Of a stretch of 64,000 nucleotides of DNA, positions 34,882 to 45,990 are shown piece after piece. The DNA lies in the NCBI GenBank assembly GCA_010645155.1, contig JAAGOF010000315.1:1-64000 (forward strand). The letters are read 5' to 3'. Origin of the DNA: Tigriopus japonicus. Lineage: Eukaryota; Arthropoda; Copepoda; Harpacticoida; Harpacticidae. The notes beneath the pieces were generated by a model. That model had not been told where the DNA came from. It saw only the letters and a program-made list of their open reading frames with translations, and made no database searches. The translations under genes and the position numbers were made by a program. Each line of letters starts with the position of its first letter. Positions within the stretch are counted from its first letter, which is position 1.

Positions 34882-35279
34882 GTAATGAGCTTTGCTTATG
34901 AAAATAAATGAATAGATTGTAATAACATGTTTGAGTGGCGTCCCTGACTGAATTCTCTTTTCCTCGCAAATGAATGGTGAACTTCTCTCAACCTAGAATT
35001 AATGACGGATCAGTGATGATCCAACGCAAGGTGGATTGATGACGTCATAGACACTGCTCTGAAATTCGTCCTGTAGTAGAGTGGTTCTTGTTTAAACTCC
35101 ACACTAATTGAAATTCACTTTTTTCATATCAGGTAAATACCTTAGACACATTTCCAGCAGACTTGAGGACTTTCAATAACCAAACTACCCTATCAAATGA
35201 GCAAAACAGTTTAGATGTGTTTCTCAGAAGAAAAGGTTCCTTTAATCATGAACTTCGGCTTCCCGCATGATGAATGACG

Positions 35280-36695
35280 TCACAGACGGTCCGTGCCGGG
35301 TCGGGCAATCATAGATTTGAATGCCAATCTCTGCCTTTTAGTATTTCTAGGTAGAGGTAGATGATGAAAATCTTGGTTATTGCAGTAGGGAGGGTGGGTC
35401 AGATTGAACAGATCCTTCGTCAGGTTCCGTCTTTGATGGAGTTGGGCAGGAAGCCGGACGAAGGTGCGTGACCGCCAATATTCCGAAGGGATGTCGGGCC
35501 AAGGACAATAAGGTGTTGTCAAGTCCTCGACCGGGAATGACAACATGTGTCCAGGCATCGCCTCCGGAAAGGTTAGGTTCCTAACACTGTTGGACACTAA
35601 CCTTGCCAGCCCGGTGGTGAAGGGCTCGGTTTCGCATATGAAATGCGTCCAGGCATTGTTGGCATATTGGGGCACGCAGAGGTATCGTTTGAGGAATTTG
35701 GTGAAGGTGGCATCGGCGGATTTGAGAGCGGATTAGGCGGAGTTGGGAAGCCAGAGGTGAAGGCCGTAGAGGAAGATGGGGGTGATGTAAGTCCGGAAGA
35801 GTTGAACAACTATTGGCAGAGGAAGATTCTTGATGGGAAGTCTATTGCAGATGTATCCGATCCTGGCCCTGGCCTTGGTTATTGCGATGTTGAGGTGTTT
35901 GGTGAAGGAGAGTTGGGTGGTGAAGGTGAAACCGACGTAGTTCAAAAACTTGACGATTTCAATCGGACTATTGTTGATGTGGAAGGAGGTGGGAGGCAGA
36001 CGACCTTTATGGAAAACCATGGCCTTCGTCTTGATGGTGTTGACTTGAAGACCGTTCTCTTGGCAATAACCGTGGAGAGCATTGATGGCATTTTGCAATT
36101 CCACGGCTGAATCAGCCAAGGGAACCAGGTCGTCTGCATACTGTAAGTATTGTATTCTATTGCTATTGATGGTGGGGCCTTGGTGAGAGAGGGCTTCGGG
36201 CAGGTCGGATACATAAAGATTGAAAAGAATTGGCAACAGTGGATCCCCCTGCGGAAGGCCGATGGATGTGAAGTAGCAGGGGGATAGGTCCTCACCAGAA
36301 CGAATGGAGCATTTGAGTCCTGCATAGATGTTGGCCAGCAGGACGCATATGGAACGCGGAATTCCCCACAGTTGGAGTTTGAGGAATAACTGCGTTCGAT
36401 CCACCCTGTCGAATGCTTTGGAGAAATCGACAAAGCATCCATAAACTCTCCTCTTAGTGCTGATGTTTGCGTGCACGATTTCGTAGAGGAGAGTGGCTGC
36501 CGAGGTGGTCGAGCGGCTTCTCCGGAAACCGAATTGGAACTCTGGAAGGAGATTCCTTTCCTCGGCCAATCCGGAGAAACGGGCAGCTAACAGGGTGGAC
36601 ATCATCTTCAAGAAGGTGTTTTCCAAGGCGATGGTCCTATGATTGTCTGGAATGTCCTTGGGCCCCCTCTTATGGATGAAGATGATGGATGACTC
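35280..36695 (-). pseudogene. LINE family B copy 2, reverse transcriptase
   Basis: The main frame (35733-36626) has the RT motifs in order: LPEFQFGFRRSRST, YGCFVDFSKAFDRVD, GLPQGDPLLPILFNLYVSDL and the catalytic YADD in QYLQYADDLV. The thumb region follows, up to LYGLHLWLPNSA. A frameshift then leads to a 131-aa frame (35280-35675) with WTHF-CETEPFTTGLA. The RT core itself is open. Upstream at 36696 the ORF is cut by element X sequence. Confidence 0.85.
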
Positions 36696-36925
36696 AAGGA
36701 TGACTCTACGAAGGATTCATTTTAAGGTCGAATGACCTACAGCCTAGGTCCGACACCGGGATTTTAGGACATGCGATGACTTCCTTTGATTCAATGAATT
36801 TTGATTATTTTTACTAACAACATTCATTTTTGAGTGAATGGTGGAACATAACAACATTTTAACAATGGCAAATAACCAGAGAAAGGATGTGTGTTCAAGG
36901 GAATGGTTGTTTGTTTGAAATGGTT
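36696..36925 (-). repeat. End piece of element X joined to LINE B
   Basis: Matches the right end of X copy 1 (17085-17310) and starts at the same LINE nucleotide, next to a TGGATGACTC version of the same target site. The rest of X is replaced by block D and an assembly gap. Confidence 0.75.
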
Positions 36926-37139
36926 GAGGGACGTAACCCAAATTGGAATCCATCCAAAGACGATTCACCAAGAACATTAGTGGAACTGACAGTAGTCTGG
37001 AGTACTCAGAACACCTCTTGAGGTTGAAAATGGTTTCGTTCGAACAGAGTAGAGGAAATGGTGTGACCTGGTGTGGACATGCAAGATAGTTCATGACCAT
37101 GTGGATCTTCTGAGGGAAATTGCCATGCTTCTTCTCCGA
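36926..37139. repeat. 214-bp duplicated block D, copy 2
   Basis: Near-identical to 31078-31291. It abuts the X fragment on one side and the N gap on the other. Confidence 0.8.
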
Positions 37140-37615
37140 NNNNNNNNNNNNNNNNNNNNNNNNNNNNNNNNNNNNNNNNNNNNNNNNNNNNNNNNNNNNN
37201 NNNNNNNNNNNNNNNNNNNNNNNNNNNNNNNNNNNNNNNNNNNNNNNNNNNNNNNNNNNNNNNNNNNNNNNNNNNNNNNNNNNNNNNNNNNNNNNNNNNN
37301 NNNNNNNNNNNNNNNNNNNNNNNNNNNNNNNNNNNNNNNNNNNNNNNNNNNNNNNNNNNNNNNNNNNNNNNNNNNNNNNNNNNNNNNNNNNNNNNNNNNN
37401 NNNNNNNNNNNNNNNNNNNNNNNNNNNNNNNNNNNNNNNNNNNNNNNNNNNNNNNNNNNNNNNNNNNNNNNNNNNNNNNNNNNNNNNNNNNNNNNNNNNN
37501 NNNNNNNNNNNNNNNNNNNNNNNNNNNNNNNNNNNNNNNNNNNNNNNNNNNNNNNNNNNNNNNNNNNNNNNNNNNNNNNNNNNNNNNNNNNNNNNNNNNN
37601 NNNNNNNNNNNNNNN
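37140..37615. other. Assembly gap, 476 N
   Basis: A run of N interrupts the family B LINE. Reading frames that run across it are not meaningful. Confidence 0.99.
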
Positions 37616-39043
37616 ATGTTGACGGGGCCTTGCTCTTCATCTTCTTGAAGGCTGTGTCCATCTCGGATTCCGTGAAGGGCTGCAAAAGGGGATGATGTTC
37701 TTCCAAGCAGCCCTGGACCTCCTCCACCACTGTTTCGGATGACGATGAAAACAGTTCTTGGCAGTGGAGGAGGAATTGGCTCACCGGAATTTCCGAGTTG
37801 GCGGCGGGCTTTTTAGCACGTTTGTACAAGCCCGCCATCCTGGACGAAGCCGATGAAGAGAGCAGGTTCTCCACTTCCAATCTTTGGTGGGCCGACTTGG
37901 CGCTCCGCAGAGACTTGTGATATGCAATTCTTGCAATTGCATATTGCTCCCAAGTCTCTGGTGTTTGGCTCCTCTTGGCACTTCGCAATTTTTGGCGCAT
38001 TTGACCCCTCAGCTCTCGATGGTATGAGCTGAACCAAGGGGTCTTGGGTCCTCTTCTCCTCACCTGAACTGAAGAGGACTCTTGGAATGCTTGCGAAATG
38101 CCTTGGGCCACTGCAGTTGGATTGTAGTCCTTCCAGGTGTCGATGGATAACTGCAGGGCCTCGAGTTGAGCCGCGCATTCCTGCACATTGACCACGCACC
38201 TCCCCTTTCGAGTCACGCCCAGATGATGGATGTTTCTGGGCATTTTGAAGGTGACTGAAATGGGGAGGTGATCAGAAACGGCCAGTTGATGAACGTAACT
38301 GGCCGGAGATGGAAGATTTTCTGATATGAAGATGTGGTCAAGTACTGAGGCACCCCGGGAGTAGGTGTGTGTTGGGACTCCCGGGTCGGAGCGCAGAGTG
38401 ATTCTCCATTGACTCAGAATCTTGGCGAGTTCGGAGAATTCACTCGAGTCGGGTCCGATGTTGAAGTCACCACCAATGATGACTTTCTCCGGATTCTTCA
38501 TCTTTTGGAGGATGGATGTAAGGTCCGAAACGAGGTCGTCATAGTCCGTGGTTGGCTGATAATAGACTCCAATGATGGTAAAGCCTTGGGCATCCACGGC
38601 TATGTGATGAGGAGAGGACGAGAGTAGGGTGGGCTCAAAGCGTTTGGTAATAAAGAGCTCCAACCCTACGCTGGGCCTGCCACGCCCAGCGGGCTTTCTG
38701 GCATGCACCACAAAGCTCTGCTTTCCAGCAAAGGAGCTCTCGTTTTTCTCCTCGGTGACCCACGTCTCGGACAGGAAGGTGAAGGCGTGTCCTCGGATCT
38801 TGCTGAGGCACTGTCCGGCTCCAATCACTCGCAGCATGTTCGCCCGTCCATGGCAGTTGAGAAAAAGGGCCGACACCGGTTGATTCCCTCCTCTCCGCTG
38901 TTTCCGCCGCCGCTGATGATTCCTCGCGATACCGAGTTGTTCAATCTGACCAAGAAGAGATGAGTTGATATGGGATTGAGGGGGAAAGGGAAAGGAAGAT
39001 TGAGAAGAGGAGGACAAGAGTGTTGAAGGGGGTTTGAGGGCAA
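37616..39043 (-). pseudogene. LINE family B copy 2, apurinic-type endonuclease and linker
   Basis: A long open frame starts at 39017. After a low-complexity Ser/Pro N-terminus and a basic RRRKQRRGG patch come the endonuclease motifs: FLNCHG, LSETWV, IIGGDFNIGP, SVLDHIFIS and VSDHLPI, with the catalytic His and Asp residues present. A linker to KSKAPST follows and then the gap. The endonuclease nicks target DNA in LINE transposition. No zinc-knuckle ORF1 was seen in the ~470 bp upstream before the Gypsy insertion, so ORF1 may be absent or displaced. Confidence 0.85.
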
Positions 39044-39515
39044 GTAAAGTGTAGCTAACGTCTTGAATAAGACTTGGCCGAGGGATTATGGAAAGAGGAA
39101 GGATTGGAAGGGGAAGGTGTGCACTGAAGGAAAGTTATCACAGGGTCATTGGGGGCCACGGCAGGTATTGGTATTGGTGATATTGGTATGGTGAAATTGT
39201 TAGCAAATCTAGCAATAAATCATAAGAATCAGGCAAGCAACTGTATCCCAAGGATCAAGCATTCCACAATCATCCACAGCATTCTCGGTTTGGTTAGTTC
39301 GAATCCAGGGCCCGTATTCTCAACTCGTACTTGGTGCTTGAAGTAAGCCTTCAAGAATGAAGTTACTACATAGAAGTACGACTTCAAGTACCAAGAACGA
39401 GGTGAGAATAGGGCCCAGGGCTTGCAAAGTTCTAGAGGGCTGTAGTATTAATCAAGAAGCAATGAATTTCTGGAGTGGAAGGCTAATGGTGAGAATTATG
39501 TTTTCCAGAGGGGTT

Positions 39516-39574
39516 TGTAGCGTCGAGTATATTTCAACTACTAATCTGTTTCAGATACGATCACGGTGACTACA
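39516..39574 (-). repeat. 3' LTR of the Gypsy element (59 bp)
   Basis: Begins TGTAGTCACC and ends GCTACA on the minus strand, so it has the TG...CA form. It differs from the 5' LTR at three noticed positions. Confidence 0.85.
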
Positions 39575-39620
39575 CTACCCCCTCCCACGGGGAAAAATAG
39601 ACATAAAATAAAAATAACAA

Positions 39621-40469
39621 TCAAATGATAAAACTAGAAATTAAAATGCAGGAAAATTGTAGTTGCAGTCGATCTGGAGCGGAAGTAAGTCGACCAGATC
39701 TTGTTGCAGTTCCGATACAGTCCGAAAGTCCGAAAGCTGGCTTGAGTCGTTCGATGTTCACGGAGTCTTCTTTTCCACAACGATCTATAATAAAATAGTT
39801 TTTCTCTCGGTGTACGACTTTGAAGGGGCCTTTGTAAGGCCGATCCAAGGGCTTCTTTACAGAAGAAACCATCTCCCAAACGTGGGTACAAGTCATCATA
39901 CCATGTAACAAATCGTTCGGTTGGAGAATTATTTTCTTATGAGAGGATGTGGGGATAAACGAGCGCTCACTAATGGCTTGCCTTAGATCCAGAATGAAAT
40001 CATGCAAATTGACATCAGATCGATCGGGACAAGGTCCAGGTGAAAAATATGCTCCAGGTATACGAATGGACCTGCCATAAAGCATATCAGACGGACTAAA
40101 CCCTATGTCCTCCTTAACAGCAGCTCGAATTCCAAGGAGAACAGCAGGTAGATGCTCACTCCATCTCGAATCAGTTTCCAATCGGGCTTTTAGGGAGCTT
40201 TTTAAATGCCGGTGAAAACGCTCCACTAATCCATTCGAGGCGGGATGATATGCAGTAGTAGATTTTACACTGGAACCCAAAAGAGTTCCCAAAGACTTCC
40301 AAAGATCACTAACAAACTGACGGCCCCGATCACTAACGATGGTGGAATCGGGAATTGGAATGGCTTCGGGCCAACGTGTGAAGCGGTCTATTATAGTAAA
40401 GATGTATGTGTTGCCTTCGGATTGGGGAAGAGGCCCGACGAGATCCACATGAACATCCATAACGAGCAA
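39621..40469 (-). pseudogene. Gypsy integrase with internal deletions
   Basis: The DDE residues are present: Asp in HVDLVGPLP, Asp in VSDRGRQF and Glu in SNGLVERFH, the last two 35 residues apart as expected. Between the first and second Asp about 20 residues usual for the family are missing, at the junction PIPD-STIV. The HHCC zinc-binding domain that should precede the core is also absent: the RNase H frame ends directly before it. Both lesions should abolish integration. A C-terminal chromodomain was not recognised. Confidence 0.85.
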
Positions 40470-40489
40470 CCCACGAGTTGAAAAATGCT

Positions 40490-41408
40490 CTAGCGCAAGT
40501 TTGAACGAGTATCAACGAAAAGTTCCGTGCCATCCAAAGCCGTCTCTTTTTGAGCATAAGGAGGTATGTTGGCCACGGGGCTATAATCCGCATCTTTAGT
40601 TTGAGCGGTAGCGATAGCATTAAGGAGCGATGATGAACATACCAAAGAAACGGGATTTCTAGATAATGCATCAGCAACAATGTTGTCGATTCCTTTCACA
40701 TATCGAATGTCGGTCACAACCTCCGAGATCTCAATGAGGCTTCGGATTGTCCTATCAGACTCAAAGCTACTTGCAGGTTTAGTGAAAGCATGCACCAAGG
40801 GTTTGTGGTCTGTTAAAACGTGTATACGGGAAGCAGGAAGACCATCCAATGTGTCGGAATTTTCGTACGGCTCTCTTGATAGCAAGGAGCTCTCTCCCAA
40901 AAGTATCATAGCGGCGTTCTGAAGAAGTAAGACACTTCGAATAGAAAGCAATAGGTCGCCATCCCGAATTTGTATGATATTGTTCTAAAACCGAGCCAAC
41001 AGCCACTTTACTGGCGTCAGTAACAAGACGAGTCTCAAGATCAGGCGAGGGAAATGCCAGAACATTTGGTGATGACACAGCCGCTTTCAAAGCATCAAAA
41101 GAGTTTTGTTCGATTTCTGACCAACAACGAAGGTGAGCACAAGATTTGGAGGAGTGATCCATGTCTTTATCCTTCTTGAGTAGATCATAGAGAGGACGAG
41201 CAATCTCGGCAAAGTGGGGCACAAAACGTGAGTAATAATTGGCCAAGCCCAAAAGCTCTTGAAGTCCCTTCACTGAGGAAGGCACAGGAAAGGAAAGCAC
41301 AGATTCAAGACCAGTGGGTTTTGCGCTTATTCCAGTTTGGGATATTCTGTGCCCTAAACAATCAAGTTCTGTGGCACCAAAAACACACTTTTGGCCATTG
41401 ATTGTCAA
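40490..41408 (-). pseudogene. Gypsy RT connection and RNase H
   Basis: The first frame (40779-41408) has GLANYYSRFVPHFAEIARPL and the RNase H start VTDASKVAVG. A frameshift near 40860 leads to the second frame (40490-40951) with LTDHKPLVHAF and the closing YVKGIDNIVADALSR. The frame joins PR-RT upstream with only a small break. Confidence 0.85.
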
Positions 41409-41426
41409 ACCATTTTCAGTGAGGCG

Positions 41427-42515
41427 CTAAAGTACAGCTTCTACAATTTTGAGGTGTTCGACCATAGTTGCACTGAAACAAATGATGTCGTCGATGTAGA
41501 TAAATACGCCCTGAATACCATAAAGAATTCCAGCAACGAAGCGTTGGAATATCTGGGCAGCGTTGCACAGCCCAAAGGGCATGACGAGAAATTCCAAGAG
41601 CCCCCATGGTGTAGCAATGGAGGTGAATTTGATCGAATCTGGGTGCATCGGAATCTGATGGAACGCTTTAACCAAGTCCAATTTCGAGAAGATGGAACAT
41701 CCAGGAAGTAAAGTCAAGAAGTCATCCAAATGAGGTAGAGGATACGAGTCCTTCACGGTCCAAAAATTGAGCTTTCTGAAGTCACCACAGGGGCGAAATG
41801 AACCATCAGGTTTGGTTACCACGTGAAGCGCACTGGAGTATGGAGAGTTAGACCAACGAGCACATCCAGAAGTGATGAGGAAATCGACAGCCTCTTTGGC
41901 TGCTTGCTTTTTTGCACCAAAAATGCGGCGGGGTTTAGAACATATCTTATCCGGACCGGCACCATCCTTTAGAACAATCTCACAAAGAACATTGTGTTTA
42001 GCAGCCGATTTGAAATCCACTCGTGGTTTGAGGACATCATCATACTTGTTAAGGAGAAGTTGAAAATCTTGCGGAATCGATGCCAAACATACCAAAGGCT
42101 TGGACGGGGGAACTCGAGAGACCGTTAGGGAAGAGCATCCATATCCTTTCACTGAATGGCCAGTGGCCATATTGACAAGCTGTTTACACTTGCAGTCCAC
42201 CGAAATGTCGTTGGCATGATAGAAATCGAAAGCAAGTAGATTTTCAGTAACATCAGCCACAAAAAACGTGTGATCAAACCGGCCGACCATTGCGAGGTCT
42301 ACGGTGACCACTTTGCGCCCATAAACCTTGCAAGGAGTTCCATTGGCTGCCTGGAACATGTTTTCACTAGGCCTTGGGCACATGCGAATGTCGTCAGGGG
42401 TAGCCGGAATCAAAGACCAAGATGCACCAGGGTCAGCTTGCCACACCACATCCGAGGAACCATCTTGTATTTTTATGGCGTTGGAGTTGGCGTAAAAATC
42501 CTGAGGAAGTTTCAT
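41427..42515 (-). pseudogene. Gypsy protease and reverse transcriptase
   Basis: The protease active site reads ADPGASWSLIP. The usual residue after the catalytic Asp is Thr or Ser, and here it is Pro, which should impair the enzyme. RT follows with SPYSSALHVVTKPDGSFRPC, FSKLDLVKAFHQIP, MPFGLCNAAQIFQRF and the catalytic YIDD in FIYIDDIICFS. The frame is open for 362 codons, so the damage is recent. Confidence 0.85.
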
Positions 42516-43272
42516 GCTCGAAGCTGGTGTTAATGTTGTCTTGGAGGCAGAAGAAGCGCTAACCGAGAAAAGACCAATTGTGTACGATACCCGTCGAATT
42601 TCACTCGAAGTTTTGTTCCATTGACATCCTTTAACGCATGATTCAGCCTGGGAAGCGTACTTTGAATGGAAATGACAGATGAACTTGCCACGAATGAAAC
42701 TGAAACGATTGTCTGGATCGCTCTAGCGCCAAATGCCTAGCAGCTATTACAGCGAGCTGATGAAGTGAAGTTGATTGGTCGAGAGAAGTTATTGCTGGGC
42801 CGACACTTGGGGGAAGTTTCCGAATATAAAGCGCTCTAAAAGCAAGAGAGACATCCGCAGCGGCAACGCCATCCGGCCATAATTTTTGTAAGGCGTTTAA
42901 AGCGTCGGTGGGGGAGCGATCACCCAATTGGTATGTTAGACAGTCTTCAAAAAGTTCCATATAACTTTTCTTGGTAACTTTAAGAACATGATTTTTGAAG
43001 GTAGTATAAGGCTGACCGTTAGACTCCTCAGCTGATTGGTCACAACTGGCTAGGATATTACTAAAACGATCCAATTCTTCGATCTCCAAAACCGCTATCA
43101 TGTGATGGTACTTAGTACTTTCTTTAGAAATGTTGGCTAGGCGAAACTGACTCTCCGCGGAGCGAAACCAACTTTCAGGATAATGTTTGTTGAACTTAGG
43201 AACTTTTACCGAGACGGCCATGATGGACCTAATGGCATCCTCAGTCTTGATAGCTCCTAACTCTGCTTCCAT
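42516..43272 (-). pseudogene. Gypsy Gag (capsid and zinc-binding remnant)
   Basis: A 209-aa frame starts at 43272. VPKFNKHYPESWFRSAESQF is the typical start of Gypsy capsid. Near 42690 the frame shifts, and the downstream frame reads ICHFHSKY, then ESCVKGC, a C-x2-H-x(n)-C-x3-C nucleic-acid-binding motif seen at the end of Gag in this group. Confidence 0.8.
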
Positions 43273-43383
43273 TATGGATGGATTTTCTCAAGCGGAAATG
43301 ACCTTGAACTTGAGATACACGACGATTAACAGGCAAGGCACCAGCGATTAATCGGAACAGAAGTGAACGTCTGGGGTCACCAA

Positions 43384-43442
43384 TGTAGCATCGAGTATAT
43401 TTCAACTACTGATCTGTTTCAGATACGATCAGGGTGACTACA
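43384..43442 (-). repeat. 5' LTR of the Gypsy element (59 bp)
   Basis: Same sequence as 39516-39574 with three differences. It has no room for a conventional U3-R-U5 layout. ATATAC near its end is the only TATA-like string. Confidence 0.85.
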
Positions 43443-43446
43443 GGTT

Positions 43447-44740
43447 AATTCAATTGCGTTCTTCTGCATACGAGGCCTCACTTGCATTCAGTAGACTATG
43501 GATTTCAAATTTCAGCTCAGTCGAATGCCAGAGTGAAAAGTTATGCCTTCTCAATCTTCTTTACTGAAGAGAACATAGAATGAAAGCGTTCGCCCTTTTG
43601 TGGTAAAAAAATTACCGAAAGAGGGCTAGTTCATTCAAACTCTGTAGGATTTGCACTGAACTTTGAGTGAGAATAACTTTTGACTCCAATGTTTGATTGA
43701 GCTGAAAATTGAAATGCATATTCTCCTCAACATACAGTTTGCAAGGTCTCATTTGCAGAAGAAGGTCATTAAAATGTACCTACTGGAAATCATGATTCCT
43801 TATATTAGCCTCCAAGTGCAGGGAAATTCAATGGTTCTTGTATTATTTTACATACACTAGTCACTGCTTTGGGAGGTTAAATGGATGAATCTGTGGTCAT
43901 TCCCGAGGGTGAGGTAGTAATTGATCCTTGTTGGAGGGGCAATATACCCATGGAGTGAACAACCTTTATAAGTTTGTAACTGTGGAGCGAAAAAACAAAC
44001 AAATGAACAAAAACGCATAAAAATCAGACAATATTCAATATTATGTAAAAATCAATTTCATTGGCAATGTGGGTTAGGATTCATCTCCCTGTTCCTGCTC
44101 CATATTGATGTTCTTTAACCCGATTTATTACCCTGCATCTTGCTCTGTTGGGCTATTTGTAAATTTGATTGACCAAATGGCAAAGTGCTTTTTGCAATTT
44201 TGCTCGTTCTTGTTTATGATCTTGCAATATTTGTCGATGACAGTTATTAATCAAAATGCCATTGCACCTGAAGTGATTAATTTTTGGTTTGTAATTGCTC
44301 TGAAGCAATTGTTTTTGGGATGATTAATGACTTTCGGAAATTAAAAACAGTGACTAGGGTAATAAAACCTCTCAGTAGCACTTATGATGCCAAAAGAGGA
44401 TTATCTATTTTTCTCACCATTTTGAACCACCATGAAACCATTCCATATAATTTTAATTTGGAGTGTTGCACATAACATGGGACATAGAATTGTTGTGCCA
44501 GTTCATACAAAAAACTACAAGCATGAACATGAGAAACCGGAAACTGCTGAAAACGGAGCTGAGGGTACGTTCGTTACACGTGTAAACAATAGAACAAGCC
44601 CTTAAACTCTGATCTTAACCTTTGGGCAGAATCCAAGCTAAATCAAGTTTGATGCCTCTAGACAACAACGTTTGAAGAAATAAGGTTATTCAATAATATT
44701 ATTGAATTAAAAACATTTTTTGATAATTTGATTGACAAAT
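43447..44740. other. No gene recognised
   Basis: AT-rich, with only short frames lacking known motifs. It begins directly at the Gypsy target site. Confidence 0.5.
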
Positions 44741-44786
44741 ATTGATATAACATCTAATTTTGACGCCCATACGTCATTGTGCGGAA

Positions 44787-45694
44787 TTACATCCCGTTCA
44801 ATGCCATATTACTCTGACCAACCCAAGAGTAGACTTTCTCCAAGTCCTCAACTAAATATTTTGAGTCCTGACCATTCCTTCCACAAACTAATTTTGTGTC
44901 ATCAGCATATGAAGAAATACTGGCTTTTGTTCTAAACTTCTGGAGAGGAGCAATAAAGAGAATAAACAAGAGCGGACATAAAATTGAACCTTGCGGAACA
45001 CCTGACTTGACATCATACATTCCGCTAAAAGATCCTTCAACTTTAACTATTTGCTTCCTTTCGCTTATAAAACTATAAAACCAATTCAGGACCTTACCTG
45101 GACCCTAAACTCTTTGAGTTGATGGAGCAAAAGACCATGATCTAACTTATCAAAGGCCTTGGCAAAGTCAAGATAGACTACATCAACTGACGGGTGACTT
45201 TCGAGCCCTTCAATGATTTGCTCAATATGATCAACCAATTGGGTTACTGTACTAAAATGAGCTCGAAACCCATGCTGTCCAGAAGGAATTAAATCATGGA
45301 CTTCCAAATAATCTACAACTTCATAATCTTCTCAAAAACCTTTGCAACGCTGGAGGTCAGAGAAATGGGCCTATTATTATTAGGGAGTGACTTACCTCCG
45401 CCCTAAAAAATTGGAACGACATGAGCTGCTTTTAGAGAAGAGAGAAACTTGCCCTGATTTAAGATGCAACACATCAAGTTGGAGAAAACAGGGGCAAGAA
45501 TCTGTGAGCATTTCATCAGAAACTGCGATGTCACCCCATCAGGTCCAGGAGAACTTGAGAGCTTTAAGCTCTTGATGGCCTCAAAAGCATCTTGATCTGT
45601 TACTACCAGATCCTCCAATTGATAATCCTGACTATCTATGCCAGTCTCATCAACAACATTGCTACACTCATGGCCTACTCTTTCTACCCTTTTT
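44787..45694 (-). pseudogene. LINE (family E) reverse-transcriptase fragment
   Basis: Three minus-strand frames read in order. 45618-45403 has SSPGPDGVTSQFL; the segment to 45308 has RPISLTS; 45307-45086 has GQHGFRAHFST and VVYLDFAKAFDKLDH. 45020-44787 has VKSGVPQGSILCPLLFILF and the catalytic YADDTKLV. Frameshifts separate the pieces. The fragment is cut at its upstream side by the 3' end of LINE A1. Confidence 0.8.
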
Positions 45695-45990
45695 GGAATT
45701 GTTTATTGTTGTATGCCACTCAAAAACAGTGTGTAACATAGAGTATAGGCTTTAGGGGAGAGAAAAATTAAAAAAGAAGAATAAAGGAAAAAGAAAAATG
45801 GGAAACAAACTCACAAATCAAGGCACACATGAACAAATGTTGACAAAAAACAAGAAAAAAGATTGAAAATAGCAAAGATAATAATAATGACATCAAAAGG
45901 AACATAATAATAATAATATTGATAATGAAAAATAATAAGAAGAAAAACGTGGGTCAGTAGATAAAATGGATCATTATAAATCATTAAAGG

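Larger units (their letters stand above)
32471..35088 (-). mobile_element. Element X, copy 2 (inverted)
   Basis: Reverse-complement counterpart of 14796-17310. TTGTTTAAAC lies on both sides (32461-32470, 35088-35097). The duplication is 9-11 bp depending on where the border is set. This site is unrelated to the LINE B site of copy 1, so X moved as a unit. Without the hAT MITE it gained later (34121-34881 plus duplication) it is about 1.85 kb. Confidence 0.75.
39516..43442 (-). mobile_element. Full-length but defective Ty3/Gypsy element with 59-bp LTRs
   Basis: Flanked by the 4-bp duplication GGTT (39512-39515, 43443-43446). The two LTRs are 59 bp each. In element orientation the 5' LTR is followed by TTGGTGACCCCAGACG, a candidate primer-binding site. 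A polypurine tract, GTGGGAGGGGGTAG, directly precedes the 3' LTR. The interior encodes Gag, protease, RT, RNase H and integrase in Gypsy order. Frameshifts and two integrase deletions make it non-autonomous. At 3.9 kb it is short for the group. Confidence 0.9.

Noticed and set aside
36744..39017. One 757-codon frame on the minus strand
   Set aside because: It runs through 476 N. The part before the gap is LINE B endonuclease and the part after is block D and element X sequence, so the protein does not exist.
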